A stretch of DNA of 64,000 bases, from positions 103,815 to 167,814 of the forward strand of contig PLWQ01000020.1 in the NCBI GenBank assembly GCA_003165595.1, written 5' to 3'. Below the pieces are notes generated by a model that worked only from the letters and a program-made list of their open reading frames with translations, was not told the DNA's origin and did not search any database. This document shows positions 17,439 to 25,124 of the stretch, one piece after another; the stretch's first letter is position 1; the number at the start of each line of letters is the position of its first letter. The position numbers were made by a program, and so were the translations under genes. Source of the stretch: Fibrobacterota bacterium. Its GTDB lineage: Bacteria; Fibrobacterota; Chitinivibrionia; Chitinivibrionales; FEN-1185.

Positions 17439-18629
17439 CTAAATCTTTTTCCCCAAATACTCAGCCACGTGATAGATGTCTTTGTCACCCCGGCCCGATA
17501 AGTTTATCACCATGATTTTGTTCCTGGCCATTTTCGGCGCGGCCTTTATTGCATAGGCCACCGCGTGCGACGATTCCAGCGCCGGGATGATGCCTTCGCA
17601 TTCGCACAGGAGCTGAAACGCGGCCACCGCTTCCTTGTCGGTTGCATAGGTATACCGTGCACGACCGCTGGTATATAAATGGGAATGCTGCGGCCCAACG
17701 CCCGAATAGTCGAGCCCGGCCGACACCGAATGGGTCGTGGCTATCTGACCGTTTTCGTCCTGAAGCACATAGGACAGCGATCCGTGCAATATGCCGGGAC
17801 GCGACAGCGCCGTCGGCGTGAGACGCGTGGCATGCTTCTTTGTCGCAAGGCCCAACCCGCCGGCCTCGACGCCGGTGAGCCGCACCTTCTTGTCTTTAAG
17901 GAACGCGGAGAATATTCCGATGGCATTTGAACCGCCGCCGACGCATGCCACGATTTCATCCGGCAGCCGGCCTTCCTCGGCGAGAATCTGCCGCCTGGTC
18001 TCAGTGCCGATCACCGATTGGAAATCGCGCACGATGGTGGGGAACGGGTGCGGCCCGAGCGCCGACCCGAACACGTAGTGGGTGTACGGGCACGACATGG
18101 TCCAGTCGCGAAGCGCCTCGTTCACCGCGTCCTTGAGCGTCTTGTTTCCGCTTTCGACCGGATTCACCTTGGCGCCGAGAAGGTTCATGCGGAATACATT
18201 GGGCCGCTGTCGCGCCATGTCAACCGTTCCCATGTAGATGTCGCACGATAGTCCAAGGAGTGCGGCCGAGGTGGCGGTGGCAACGCCGTGCTGGCCCGCG
18301 CCCGTCTCGGCGATCACACGGGTCTTACCCATGTACTTGCCCAGGAGTGTCTGGCCCAGCGAATTGGTGATTTTATGCGCGCCGGTGTGATTGAGGTCTT
18401 CGCGTTTGATATAGATGCGCGCCCCGCCGAGCTTCCCGGTGAGGCGCTTTGCAAAGTAGAGCGCGGTGGGACGCCCGCAATAGGTGTGCAGAAGCGATGC
18501 GAATTCGCGCATGAACGACGAGTCCTTGCGCGCGCGGTGGTACGCCCGTTCTATCTCGGCAAGGGCGGGCATCAGCGTCTCGGGCGCGTACCGGCCGCCG
18601 AACGAGCCAAAATATCCTTTTGAATTCAT
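17439..18629 (-). CDS. trpB: Tryptophan synthase beta subunit
   Basis: 396 residues from the ATG at 18629, the usual family start ([18 protein letters not shown]). The longer open frame to 19508 overlaps the signal-peptidase-like gene and is spurious. TrpB condenses indole with serine using pyridoxal phosphate: the PLP Lys is in [14 protein letters not shown], the phosphate-binding loop in [10 protein letters not shown], and the [10 protein letters not shown] loop is intact. GGTGAG lies 11-16 bases before the start, inside the end of the upstream gene. It belongs to the lepA cluster. Confidence 0.96.
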   Translation of the reverse strand: MNSKGYFGSFGGRYAPETLMPALAEIERAYHRARKDSSFMREFASLLHTYCGRPTALYFAKRLTGKLGGARIYIKREDLNHTGAHKITNSLGQTLLGKYMGKTRVIAETGAGQHGVATATSAALLGLSCDIYMGTVDMARQRPNVFRMNLLGAKVNPVESGNKTLKDAVNEALRDWTMSCPYTHYVFGSALGPHPFPTIVRDFQSVIGTETRRQILAEEGRLPDEIVACVGGGSNAIGIFSAFLKDKKVRLTGVEAGGLGLATKKHATRLTPTALSRPGILHGSLSYVLQDENGQIATTHSVSAGLDYSGVGPQHSHLYTSGRARYTYATDKEAVAAFQLLCECEGIIPALESSHAVAYAIKAAPKMARNKIMVINLSGRGDKDIYHVAEYLGKKI

Positions 18630-18640
18630 GCTGTAATTAC

Positions 18641-19600
18641 TCACCGGATAATTCTGAACAGCCGGCCCATTCTCAGGCGCGGCCCGCCGGAACCGGGCGG
18701 CGCTACGGACCATAGAACGCCCATCACCCGTCCCTTGACGCACGACGAAAGCACCGGGCCAAAATACCGTGAATCGAACCCTTTTTGCCAATCGTCGGCA
18801 AGCAAAAATATACATGATTTTGAAAAGGTGTACCCGTACATCCTGGTGCCTCCCCGCAGGAGGGAAAACGTGAGCGTGACGTCTTTTCCCTCTTGTGAAT
18901 GTACGAAATAATCCTGCATCCTGTTCCAGAAAAACCAGTCGAATTCGTACTTCGCCGGCACCGAATCGAGCCTGCCCTTGTAAAGCAGGAAGTCTCTGGT
19001 GCGCAGGGTGTCGGCCGGCCGGCCGTCTACATACACCACGGGCCGGATTGAAAAATGCTCGCGCGGGTTTTCCTGCCGGATCAGCGACGCCGCGAAAAAG
19101 AAGTCGCGCAGAGATAGTGAATCCAGCGCAACGCTCGCACCGCGCCGCGGCAGCCGGTAGGGAGGCACGGAATCGCGGGGGGAAAATGCCGGCGGAAGGA
19201 TGTCCGCCGTGTCGGGCAGTGACGAGCGTGCAACGCGGTTCTTGTTGACGACATAACACACGCCGCGGCTGATAACGATGCTGTCGCCCGAAAGGGCGGC
19301 GACGCGCAGGCACGAGGTGCTGCCGGAGAGCGTCGGATTGTCGAACACAACCGGACTGTTGCGCAACGGCAGGACCAATTCGGAAAGCGGCCACGCGTGG
19401 GTGAGCTTGAAAATAACCGCGCGGTCGCCGTCGGCAAGCGTGGGCGCCATCTGGTCGGTACGAACGGATACGGTGTCGAGCACCAGGAGTTTTACGGCAG
19501 CGGCGCACACAAGAACCAGAACCGCAAACTTTACGATGCGGTACGCGATCACTCGTCCGTCGGGTGGCGCGGACGCGGTCTGATCGTTGCCGGGCGCCAC
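18641..19600 (-). CDS. Signal peptidase I-like protein lacking catalytic residues
   Basis: 319 residues with one N-terminal membrane helix (residues about 20-42), then an S26-family periplasmic domain. The family boxes are recognisable but altered. In box B, the catalytic Ser of SMxPTL is Gln50 ([11 protein letters not shown]). In box D, the Lys of KRvxGLPGD is Leu98 (LRVAALSGD). Box E remains as [15 protein letters not shown] serine-lysine protease without both residues should be inactive, so this may be a chaperone-like or regulatory paralogue. It starts two bases after lepA's stop, like the lepA-lepB arrangement of other bacteria, and trpB follows 11 bases later. A real signal peptidase must be elsewhere in the genome. 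Confidence 0.75.
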   Translation of the reverse strand: MAPGNDQTASAPPDGRVIAYRIVKFAVLVLVCAAAVKLLVLDTVSVRTDQMAPTLADGDRAVIFKLTHAWPLSELVLPLRNSPVVFDNPTLSGSTSCLRVAALSGDSIVISRGVCYVVNKNRVARSSLPDTADILPPAFSPRDSVPPYRLPRRGASVALDSLSLRDFFFAASLIRQENPREHFSIRPVVYVDGRPADTLRTRDFLLYKGRLDSVPAKYEFDWFFWNRMQDYFVHSQEGKDVTLTFSLLRGGTRMYGYTFSKSCIFLLADDWQKGFDSRYFGPVLSSCVKGRVMGVLWSVAPPGSGGPRLRMGRLFRIIR

Positions 19601-19602
19601 CG

Positions 19603-21402
19603 TTACTCCCTCGAAAGGACCGCGAGGAACGCTTCCTGCGGTATCTCCACGTTTCCCACCTGCTTCATGCGCTTCTTGCCTTCCTTCTGCTTCTCCAGGA
19701 GTTTACGCTTGCGAGTGATGTCGCCGCCGTAGCATTTGGACGTCACGTCTTTTCGGTAGGCTTTTACCGTGGTCCTCGCGATGATGCGGCCGCCGATTGC
19801 GGCCTGGATTGCGACCTCGTACTGCTGCCGCGGAATGAGTTCTTTGAGCTTGGACGTTATCATCTGGCCGTAGGAGTACGATTTTTCCTTGTGAATGATG
19901 GTGGAGAACGCGTCCACGGGCGCGCCGTTGATGAGGATGTCGAGCTTGACAAGATCGTTTTCCTGGAACGAGTCGAACTCGTAGTCCATGGAGGCATAGC
20001 CCTTGGAGATGCTCTTGAGCGTGTCGAAAAAATCGATGATGATTTCCGAGAGCGGAATCTTGTAGTTCATGCACACGCGCGTGGGCTCCAGGTATTCCAT
20101 GGTGCCCATCACGCCCCGTTTCTCCTCGCACAGCTTCATGATGGCGCCCACGAACGCGGTGGGGGTGATGATCTGCACTTTGTCGATAGGTTCCGACACG
20201 GATTCCAGGTAGTTGGGGGGCGGGAGCTTTGCCGGGCTCTCGATGTACAGTTCTTCTTTGTTGCGCGTGAGTATCTTGTACCTGACGTTCGGCACGGTGG
20301 TGATGATGTTCACATTGTATTCGCGGAACAGCCGCTCCTGCACCACTTCCATGTGCAAGAGCCCCAGAAAGCCGGCCCGGAAGCCGAAACCGAGAGCCTC
20401 CGAAGTTTCCGGCACGTAGGTAAGCGAGGAGTCGTTGAGTGTGAGTTTTTCCAGAGACGAACGCAGGTTCTCGTAATCGTCCTTGTCGACAGGATAGATT
20501 CCCGAGAACACCATGGGCTTCACGTCCTTGTACCCCGCAACCGGTGAATCTGCGCCGCCCGTCTTGGAGGTAATCGTATCGCCGATCTTGAGTTCGGAAA
20601 CTGCCTTGATATTTGCGATAACGTAACCTACCTGACCGGGGGTAAGTTCGTCTTCGACGGTTCTCCCGAGGCGGAAGTAGCCCACTTCCATGACCTCGTG
20701 CTCACTGCCCGAGATAAAGAATCGCACCATGTCGCGCGCTTTGATTCGTCCGTCAAACACCCGGACGTAGGCGACCGCGCCCCGGAACGCATCGAACTTC
20801 GAGTCGAACACGAGCGCCTTGAGCGGCTTGTCGGCAAAGCCGGCGGGCGGCGGGATCGCCACAACGATGCGTTCGAGAATCGCGTCCGCGCCCAGACCGG
20901 ATTTCGCGCTACAGTGCAGGATGGAGGCCGGCTCCACGCCGAGCAGGTCGCCGACCTGTTTCGCAACGTCGTCCGGATGCGCGGACGGCAGGTCCACTTT
21001 GTTCAGGACCGGGATTATTTCAAGATTGTTCTCAAGCGCAAGGTACGTGTTGGTAAGCGTTTGCGCCTCAATACCCTGGCTTGCGTCGACCACGAGAACG
21101 GCGCCTTCGCATGCCGCAAGCGAACGCGACACTTCGTACGAAAAGTCAACATGGCCGGGCGTATCGATCAGGTTGAAGCAATAGTCCGTGCCGTCCAGAG
21201 CGTGGTAGTTCATGCGCACCGGGTGCGACTTGATGGTTATGCCGCGCTCGCGTTCGAGGTCCATGTCGTCGAGAATCTGATCCTGCATCCTGTCTTTTGC
21301 CACGGTTCCCGTGAGTTCGAGGAAACGGTCGGCGAGCGTGGATTTGCCGTGGTCGATGTGGGCGATGATGCAGAAATTGCGGATGAGCTTGGGATCTTGC
21401 AA
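19603..21402 (-). CDS. lepA: Elongation factor 4 (ribosome back-translocase LepA)
   Basis: 599 residues if translation starts at the TTG at 21402, which has GGAGAA eight bases upstream and gives the normal family length; the frame also opens to an ATG at 21534 but that adds 44 unfamiliar residues. LepA is a translational GTPase acting on the ribosome. Motifs: G1 AHIDHGKST right at the N-terminus, the switch region [10 protein letters not shown]3 DTPGHVDF, G4 NKVDLPSA. Domains II, III, V and the LepA C-terminal domain follow (ending [17 protein letters not shown]). First gene of the lepA - signal-peptidase-like - trpB cluster. Confidence 0.95.
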   Translation of the reverse strand: MQDPKLIRNFCIIAHIDHGKSTLADRFLELTGTVAKDRMQDQILDDMDLERERGITIKSHPVRMNYHALDGTDYCFNLIDTPGHVDFSYEVSRSLAACEGAVLVVDASQGIEAQTLTNTYLALENNLEIIPVLNKVDLPSAHPDDVAKQVGDLLGVEPASILHCSAKSGLGADAILERIVVAIPPPAGFADKPLKALVFDSKFDAFRGAVAYVRVFDGRIKARDMVRFFISGSEHEVMEVGYFRLGRTVEDELTPGQVGYVIANIKAVSELKIGDTITSKTGGADSPVAGYKDVKPMVFSGIYPVDKDDYENLRSSLEKLTLNDSSLTYVPETSEALGFGFRAGFLGLLHMEVVQERLFREYNVNIITTVPNVRYKILTRNKEELYIESPAKLPPPNYLESVSEPIDKVQIITPTAFVGAIMKLCEEKRGVMGTMEYLEPTRVCMNYKIPLSEIIIDFFDTLKSISKGYASMDYEFDSFQENDLVKLDILINGAPVDAFSTIIHKEKSYSYGQMITSKLKELIPRQQYEVAIQAAIGGRIIARTTVKAYRKDVTSKCYGGDITRKRKLLEKQKEGKKRMKQVGNVEIPQEAFLAVLSRE

Positions 21403-21520
21403 AGACTGGTTCTCCGGACTATTATTATGGGAATAACACGAACAAAAAAGGCGATTTGCCAGATGTTGAAAAATACAACGTGGGAAGGCGATGAATATTG
21501 CATTGGTATAAAGTTTAAGA

Positions 21521-21715
21521 TGTGGGCGCCCCACCGCAAAATCCGGGTAAAGGCTTGGGCGTTTCCCGTCATGGGAGGCGCGCCTCCCATGACGGGTCGG
21601 TCTCCCTGCAGGCTCGGCTGATAGCCTCGGTGCCGCCAGCCCTATGGCCTGCGGCCGGGTCAGGCGGCACTGCTCTCTGGAGCACCTTGCGGTCCACCTA
21701 ACGCTGGGCAGAGGA
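21521..21715 (-). repeat. F1 structured intergenic element
   Basis: Reads on the minus strand, downstream of the MurC-like gene and upstream of lepA. It has all F1 blocks: CTCTGCCCAGCGTTAGG, TGGACCGCA, GTGCCGCC paired with GGCGGCAC, CCGAGGC-TATCA-GCCGAGCC, GGGAGACCGACCC, a 14-bp hairpin CCCGTCATGGGAGG / CCTCCCATGACGGG with a CGCG loop, AAACGCCCA, and terminal GGGGCGCCCA. Of all copies this gives the clearest fold. Confidence 0.78.
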
Positions 21716-21802
21716 AGATTGCCACAATTATTGCCTTTTGCGGACTACCGGCAACATCCTCTACTTGCGGGAAGGGGGAGAGGGTGTCCGCGCCTTCATC
21801 TA

Positions 21803-21843
21803 CTTTTCAACTTCTAAACTTTTCAACTTTCCAACTTCTTCTT
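21803..21843 (-). repeat. Short tandem repeat (GTTGAAAA-type) at a gene end
   Basis: Imperfect 8-11 base units of GTTGAAAAGTTTAGAAG type on the minus strand. It overlaps the last codons and stop of the MurC-like gene. The same kind of tract follows the stop codons at 41843, 56735 and 61277, always in the sense direction. Confidence 0.6.
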
Positions 21844-23193
21844 AATTTCCTCAACCAGCCTCGGCAGCGACGGATCGCGGGCGCCCATCATAAGCACCGT
21901 GTCCCCGGGCGCGGCGTGCTGCTTGATAAGGGCAACAAGCTCGCCGCGATCGTGCGGCGCAATTACCGTCCTGCCCGCGGTTCGTACGAGGCCCGCGATC
22001 TCGTCGGAGGAAATGTCCTTTTGCGCCGTGCCGCCCGCGTAATAAATGGGAAGGAGAAACAGCACATCTCCTTTTGTCAATTCCCTGGCAAACATGGCGA
22101 CAAATTCGTCCTTGAGGAATCGGGTGGGTCCGAACCCGTGCGGCTGAAACACGGCAAGGACGCGTCCGGAGAACAGATGCGCGGCCGCAAGCGCGGCCCG
22201 TATCTTTTCCGGATTGTGAGCGTAATCGTCGATCACGCGGATGCCGCATGCCAATTGTGCAACCGAGAATCTGCGCTGCACACCCAGATAGCCGGCTGCG
22301 GCGCGGGAAAGGCCCGGTCCGTCGCAGCCCAGCAGGTCGCACACGCACAGCGCCGCGAGCAGGTTCGACAAATTGTGAACGCCCGGCAGGGGAAGGGAAT
22401 AGGTGACGCCCGCGCGCAAGAACGAAACGTCGGGCGCCACGGACAATACCTTGTCGGGAGCGAAATCGCCCGCCATGCCGAAGGACCGGGCCGCACCGAG
22501 CGGAAGGAGCAGCGGGTCGTCGGCGTTTGTCACCGCGACGCTCGATTGCCGGGCGAGCGTAGAAAACAGCGCGAGGGTCTCCGCAACCGGCTTGTGGTCT
22601 TTGGAAACATTGAGGAACACGGTGAGATACGGTTTGTACTTTGCGCAGGTGCCGTCGCTTTCGTCGGCTTCGATGACAAGAATATCGGAGTCTCCCTTGA
22701 ATGCGTTGCCGATGAGCCCTCGTTTTTCAAGGCGCACGAGCCCGGCGCCGGAAATGAGCGACGGCGACTTCCCGCATGCGTCAAGAAACTCCCAGATCAT
22801 GGCGGTCACTGTCGATTTTCCGCTGGTGCCGGCGACCGCGACGGTCGTCTTCGATTCGACCGCGGCGGCCAGCACGTCGGAACGATGAACAATCGGCACG
22901 CCTGCCGAACGCGCGGCCGCAACGTCGGGGTTTGTTTCTTCGATGGCGGTGGAGACCACAAGCGCGTCGGTTCCGCGCCGGACGGCCGAGCCGTCTTGCG
23001 CAAAAAGCAAGCAGCCGAGGGCCGCGAGCTTGTCCCTGGCGTCCCGGACGTCGGGGGAATCGAGAAGGCGGTCGGACCCCGTTACGGCAATGCCGTTCCA
23101 TGCGCAGTACTGGGCTATGGCGCTCATGCCCGAGCCCAGGATGCCCGCAAAATGCAGCCGGGAGCACGCAGTGCCGTTAATCAATAAAGACAA
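21823..23193 (-). CDS. MurC-like Mur ligase (UDP-N-acetylmuramate ligase family)
   Basis: 456 residues. Mur ligases join amino acids or peptides to UDP-MurNAc in the cytoplasm using ATP. Order of motifs: N-terminal Rossmann HFAGILGSGMSAIA, ATP loop GTSGKST (residues 122-128; MurC normally GTHGKTT), the central VIEADESDGT, NVSKDHKP, HNLSNLLAA, then DDYAHNPEKIRAAL and FQPHGFGPTRFLKDEF typical of MurC/Mpl. It could be MurC itself or a recycling ligase such as Mpl; the neighbouring L,D-transpeptidase fits cell-wall work either way. It overlaps that gene by 17 bases. The C-terminal codons run into a tandem repeat. Confidence 0.8.
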   Translation of the reverse strand: MSLLINGTACSRLHFAGILGSGMSAIAQYCAWNGIAVTGSDRLLDSPDVRDARDKLAALGCLLFAQDGSAVRRGTDALVVSTAIEETNPDVAAARSAGVPIVHRSDVLAAAVESKTTVAVAGTSGKSTVTAMIWEFLDACGKSPSLISGAGLVRLEKRGLIGNAFKGDSDILVIEADESDGTCAKYKPYLTVFLNVSKDHKPVAETLALFSTLARQSSVAVTNADDPLLLPLGAARSFGMAGDFAPDKVLSVAPDVSFLRAGVTYSLPLPGVHNLSNLLAALCVCDLLGCDGPGLSRAAAGYLGVQRRFSVAQLACGIRVIDDYAHNPEKIRAALAAAHLFSGRVLAVFQPHGFGPTRFLKDEFVAMFARELTKGDVLFLLPIYYAGGTAQKDISSDEIAGLVRTAGRTVIAPHDRGELVALIKQHAAPGDTVLMMGARDPSLPRLVEEIKKKLES

Positions 23194-23728
23194 GGGTGCC
23201 CTCCAAAACAGTGTCGAACAATCTCACGATGTCGTCGTTCTTCATGCACACGCACCCGTGCGACGCCGGGGAGCCGATCGCCTGTTCGTTGTTGGTACCG
23301 TGTATGTAGATGTACCGATCGTACGAATCGATGCCCTGCCCGCGATTGATGCCGTTTTCGCATCCCTCGAGGCGCAATATCCGGGTGAGGATCAGGTTCT
23401 CGCCGGGAAGGCCCACCGGCCAATCTTCGCCTGTGTCAATGCGGTCCCGGAACACCCTGCCGACGGGGGCGCCGTCGCCGTATTTCTCCCTGACCCGGTG
23501 CACGCCGGGCGGCGTCTTGAGAGAACCGTCCTCGTTGCCGACGCCGTATTTCGACGTCGAGACGGGATACTCGCAGGTGACGGCGTCGCCGTCGATACAA
23601 AAAAGCCGTTGCAGCGGAATGTCGACAAACAGGAACTTCTGCGGGGATGTTCCGCTTACTTGCCGAAGCCGCTCACGGGCGTCACGCAAACGCAATGGAT
23701 TGATCATGGAGGTACGCTGGGGCGTCAC
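23177..23728 (-). CDS. L,D-transpeptidase (YkuD domain)
   Basis: 183 residues if the GTG at 23728 is used; an ATG at 23707 is equally possible, and neither has a convincing ribosome-binding site. The catalytic domain covers residues about 30-183: LFVDIPLQRLFCIDGD at its start, then IYIHGTNNE and ASHGCVCMKNDD, matching the HGT...SHGC(V)RM motif with the nucleophilic Cys; the usual Arg after the Cys-Val pair is Cys here. There is no signal peptide, so either the true start is upstream or the enzyme is unusual in acting in the cytoplasm. Such enzymes form 3-3 cross-links or attach proteins to peptidoglycan. Translationally coupled to the Mur ligase. Confidence 0.85.
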   Translation of the reverse strand: MTPQRTSMINPLRLRDARERLRQVSGTSPQKFLFVDIPLQRLFCIDGDAVTCEYPVSTSKYGVGNEDGSLKTPPGVHRVREKYGDGAPVGRVFRDRIDTGEDWPVGLPGENLILTRILRLEGCENGINRGQGIDSYDRYIYIHGTNNEQAIGSPASHGCVCMKNDDIVRLFDTVLEGTLVFID

Positions 23729-23750
23729 CGGACGCCGCGGTAACTTGTTC

Positions 23751-23779
23751 TAGACACGACACTCGTCATAAAATATAAT
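23751..23779 (+). promoter_or_regulatory. Promoter upstream of the LOG-family gene
   Basis: TAGACA at 23751-23756, 17-base spacer, TATAAT at 23774-23779; 45 bases before the ATG at 23825. Confidence 0.55.
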
Positions 23780-23824
23780 CTATATCTGCGGAGGATCTTA
23801 CTCATCACCAGAAAGGCAACACGC

Positions 23825-24505
23825 ATGAACGGAAAAGCAATGCAGCAACTTCAGCCTCAATCAACCGACGATACCTGGAGGCTCTTTCGCATCATGGCCG
23901 AATTCGTGGAAGGCTTCGAGACATTGTCGAAGATCGGTCCGTGCATCACGATCTTCGGGTCGGCCCGCACGCCCGCGGGCGATCCGTACTACGAGATGGC
24001 ACGCGGCGTGGCTTCGCTTGCCGTCAAGAACGGCTTCGGCGTTATTACGGGGGGCGGCGGCGGCATCATGGAGGGCGCCAACAAGGGTGCCTACGAAGCC
24101 AACGGAAAATCGGTGGGCCTCAATATTCAATTGCCGTTCGAGCAATTACCCAACAAGTTCATAAAGACGCTGCTGTCGTTCCGTCATTTCTTTTGCAGAA
24201 AAGTGATGTTTCTCAAGTATACCTCGGCCGTTGTGGTCCTGCCGGGCGGGTTCGGCACCATGGACGAACTGTTCGAGGCGCTCACTCTCATTCAGACGCA
24301 GAAGAGCGAAACGCTGCCTCTTGTCATGATGGGAAAGGAATACTGGCAGGGTCTCATTGATTGGCTCCACACGAGCATGCTTGCCAAGAACTACATCCTG
24401 CCGGCCGATTTCGAACTCATCCGGCTCACCGACGATCCGCAGGAAACAATCGACATAATCAACGCGTTTACCACCAAGCGAAGCACCCCCGTGAATTTCG
24501 CCTGA
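23825..24505 (+). CDS. LOG family protein (TIGR00730-type)
   Basis: 226 residues. The Rossmann-like fold shows GSARTP near residue 40, the phosphate-binding GGGGGIMEGANKGAYEANG and the family signature PGGFGTMDELFEALT. LOG proteins hydrolyse cytokinin riboside monophosphates or related nucleotides to the base plus ribose 5-phosphate; in bacteria without plant contact the true substrate is often another nucleotide. The longer N-terminus (about 35 residues, WRLFRIMAEFVEGFETL) resembles the subgroup once mislabelled lysine decarboxylase. AGAAAGG precedes the ATG. Apparently monocistronic. Confidence 0.9.
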   Translation: MNGKAMQQLQPQSTDDTWRLFRIMAEFVEGFETLSKIGPCITIFGSARTPAGDPYYEMARGVASLAVKNGFGVITGGGGGIMEGANKGAYEANGKSVGLNIQLPFEQLPNKFIKTLLSFRHFFCRKVMFLKYTSAVVVLPGGFGTMDELFEALTLIQTQKSETLPLVMMGKEYWQGLIDWLHTSMLAKNYILPADFELIRLTDDPQETIDIINAFTTKRSTPVNFA

Positions 24506-24537
24506 GCGCGAAAAGTGCGAAAAATAGAAAGTTTTTG

Positions 24538-24566
24538 TTGACAAATTATTTTTTGGAGGTTATTAT
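24538..24566 (+). promoter_or_regulatory. Strong sigma-70-type promoter of the small-peptide unit
   Basis: TTGACA at 24538-24543, 17-base spacer, TATTAT at 24561-24566, the best match to consensus in the window. Expected start near 24573. Confidence 0.8.
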
Positions 24567-24710
24567 TTATATGGAAGCAGGCAAGGATCAATAGCCTCTT
24601 CCGACAAGTAAATAAAGAAAATGGAGCTTGTTGGTCTGATGTGTCAACAGCCGGCCCGGAGGCCGGCGCAAGTGTCCAGGGTCCCATTCTCATCCAAAAG
24701 GAGGTGCTGC

Positions 24711-24779
24711 GTGGCAGCAAAGAAAAAGGCCAAAGCGAAAGTTGCGAAGAAAAAAGTTGCGAAGAAAAGGAAGAAATAA
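24711..24779 (+). CDS. 22-residue Lys/Ala-rich basic peptide
   Basis: GTG start at 24711, TAA at 24777-24779. The peptide is MAAKKKAKAK followed by VAKKKVAKKRKK, i.e. 13 basic residues of 22 and otherwise only Ala and Val. AAAAGGAGG lies six bases upstream, the strongest ribosome-binding site in the window. With the promoter at 24538 and the terminator at 24809 this forms a complete transcription unit of about 270 bases, including a leader with a GCCGGCCC..GGCCGGC hairpin. The composition resembles the tails of bacterial histone-H1-like proteins, so nucleic-acid binding is a guess. Alternative: the peptide is incidental and the RNA is the product. Confidence 0.6.
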   Translation: MAAKKKAKAKVAKKKVAKKRKK

Positions 24780-24808
24780 GTTTCCTTCTTCTGACCACTT
24801 CTCGTAAG

Positions 24809-24846
24809 CAAAGCGGGTGGGCACAGTGCACACCCGCTTTTGTTTT
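24809..24846 (+). terminator. Intrinsic terminator of the small-peptide unit
   Basis: Stem AAGCGGGTG / CACCCGCTT with an inner GCAC/GTGC extension, followed by TTTTGTTTT. Thirty bases after the peptide stop. Confidence 0.85.
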
Positions 24847-24849
24847 GTG

Positions 24850-25124
24850 CGCCGCTCCCTGATCCGTTCCGAAGAAACCGCGAACAGTCGCATCTCCGCT
24901 CATGCGGAGTTGGCGGGCCCGACAACCCGCTCGCAATTCTCCTCACCATTCCAGTTGCCTCTTTGCCTGGCATCGTTTAATTTTATTCGGCGTCGCACAA
25001 GCAGCCCTTGGTGCGAGTGCAGCGGGAATCCGACCCGCACCGCCGCTACCATCGATTGCCGCACCTTTGCGCGCACACCGCTTGAGAGCGAACACTTCAG
25101 GGCACAGTACCTTTTGTAAAGGTC
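24850..25124. other. Intergenic region before the Tex-like gene
   Basis: No gene recognised. An inverted pair GCGGG/CCCGC and a TGGTGCGAGTGC phrase near 25010-25040 look superficially like a tRNA 3' end on the minus strand but the rest of a tRNA is missing. Confidence 0.4.

Noticed and set aside
18630..19508. Extended trpB frame reaching 19508
   Set aside because: It overlaps the signal-peptidase-like gene; the internal ATG at 18629 gives the normal TrpB length and N-terminus.
21521..21715. Identity of F1 with HEARO/omega RNAs of IscB-type systems
   Set aside because: F1 is dispersed, GC-rich and structured like those RNAs, but I could not match its conserved blocks to the omega RNA I remember, and no IscB/IsrB or TnpB gene is in the window.
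25010..25050. tRNA-like 3' end on the minus strand (GCGGG..CCCGC arm followed by ..CACCA)
   Set aside because: The loop is TCGGATT rather than TTCRANY, the acceptor strand has two extra bases, and no matching 5' acceptor, D or anticodon arm lies at tRNA distance.
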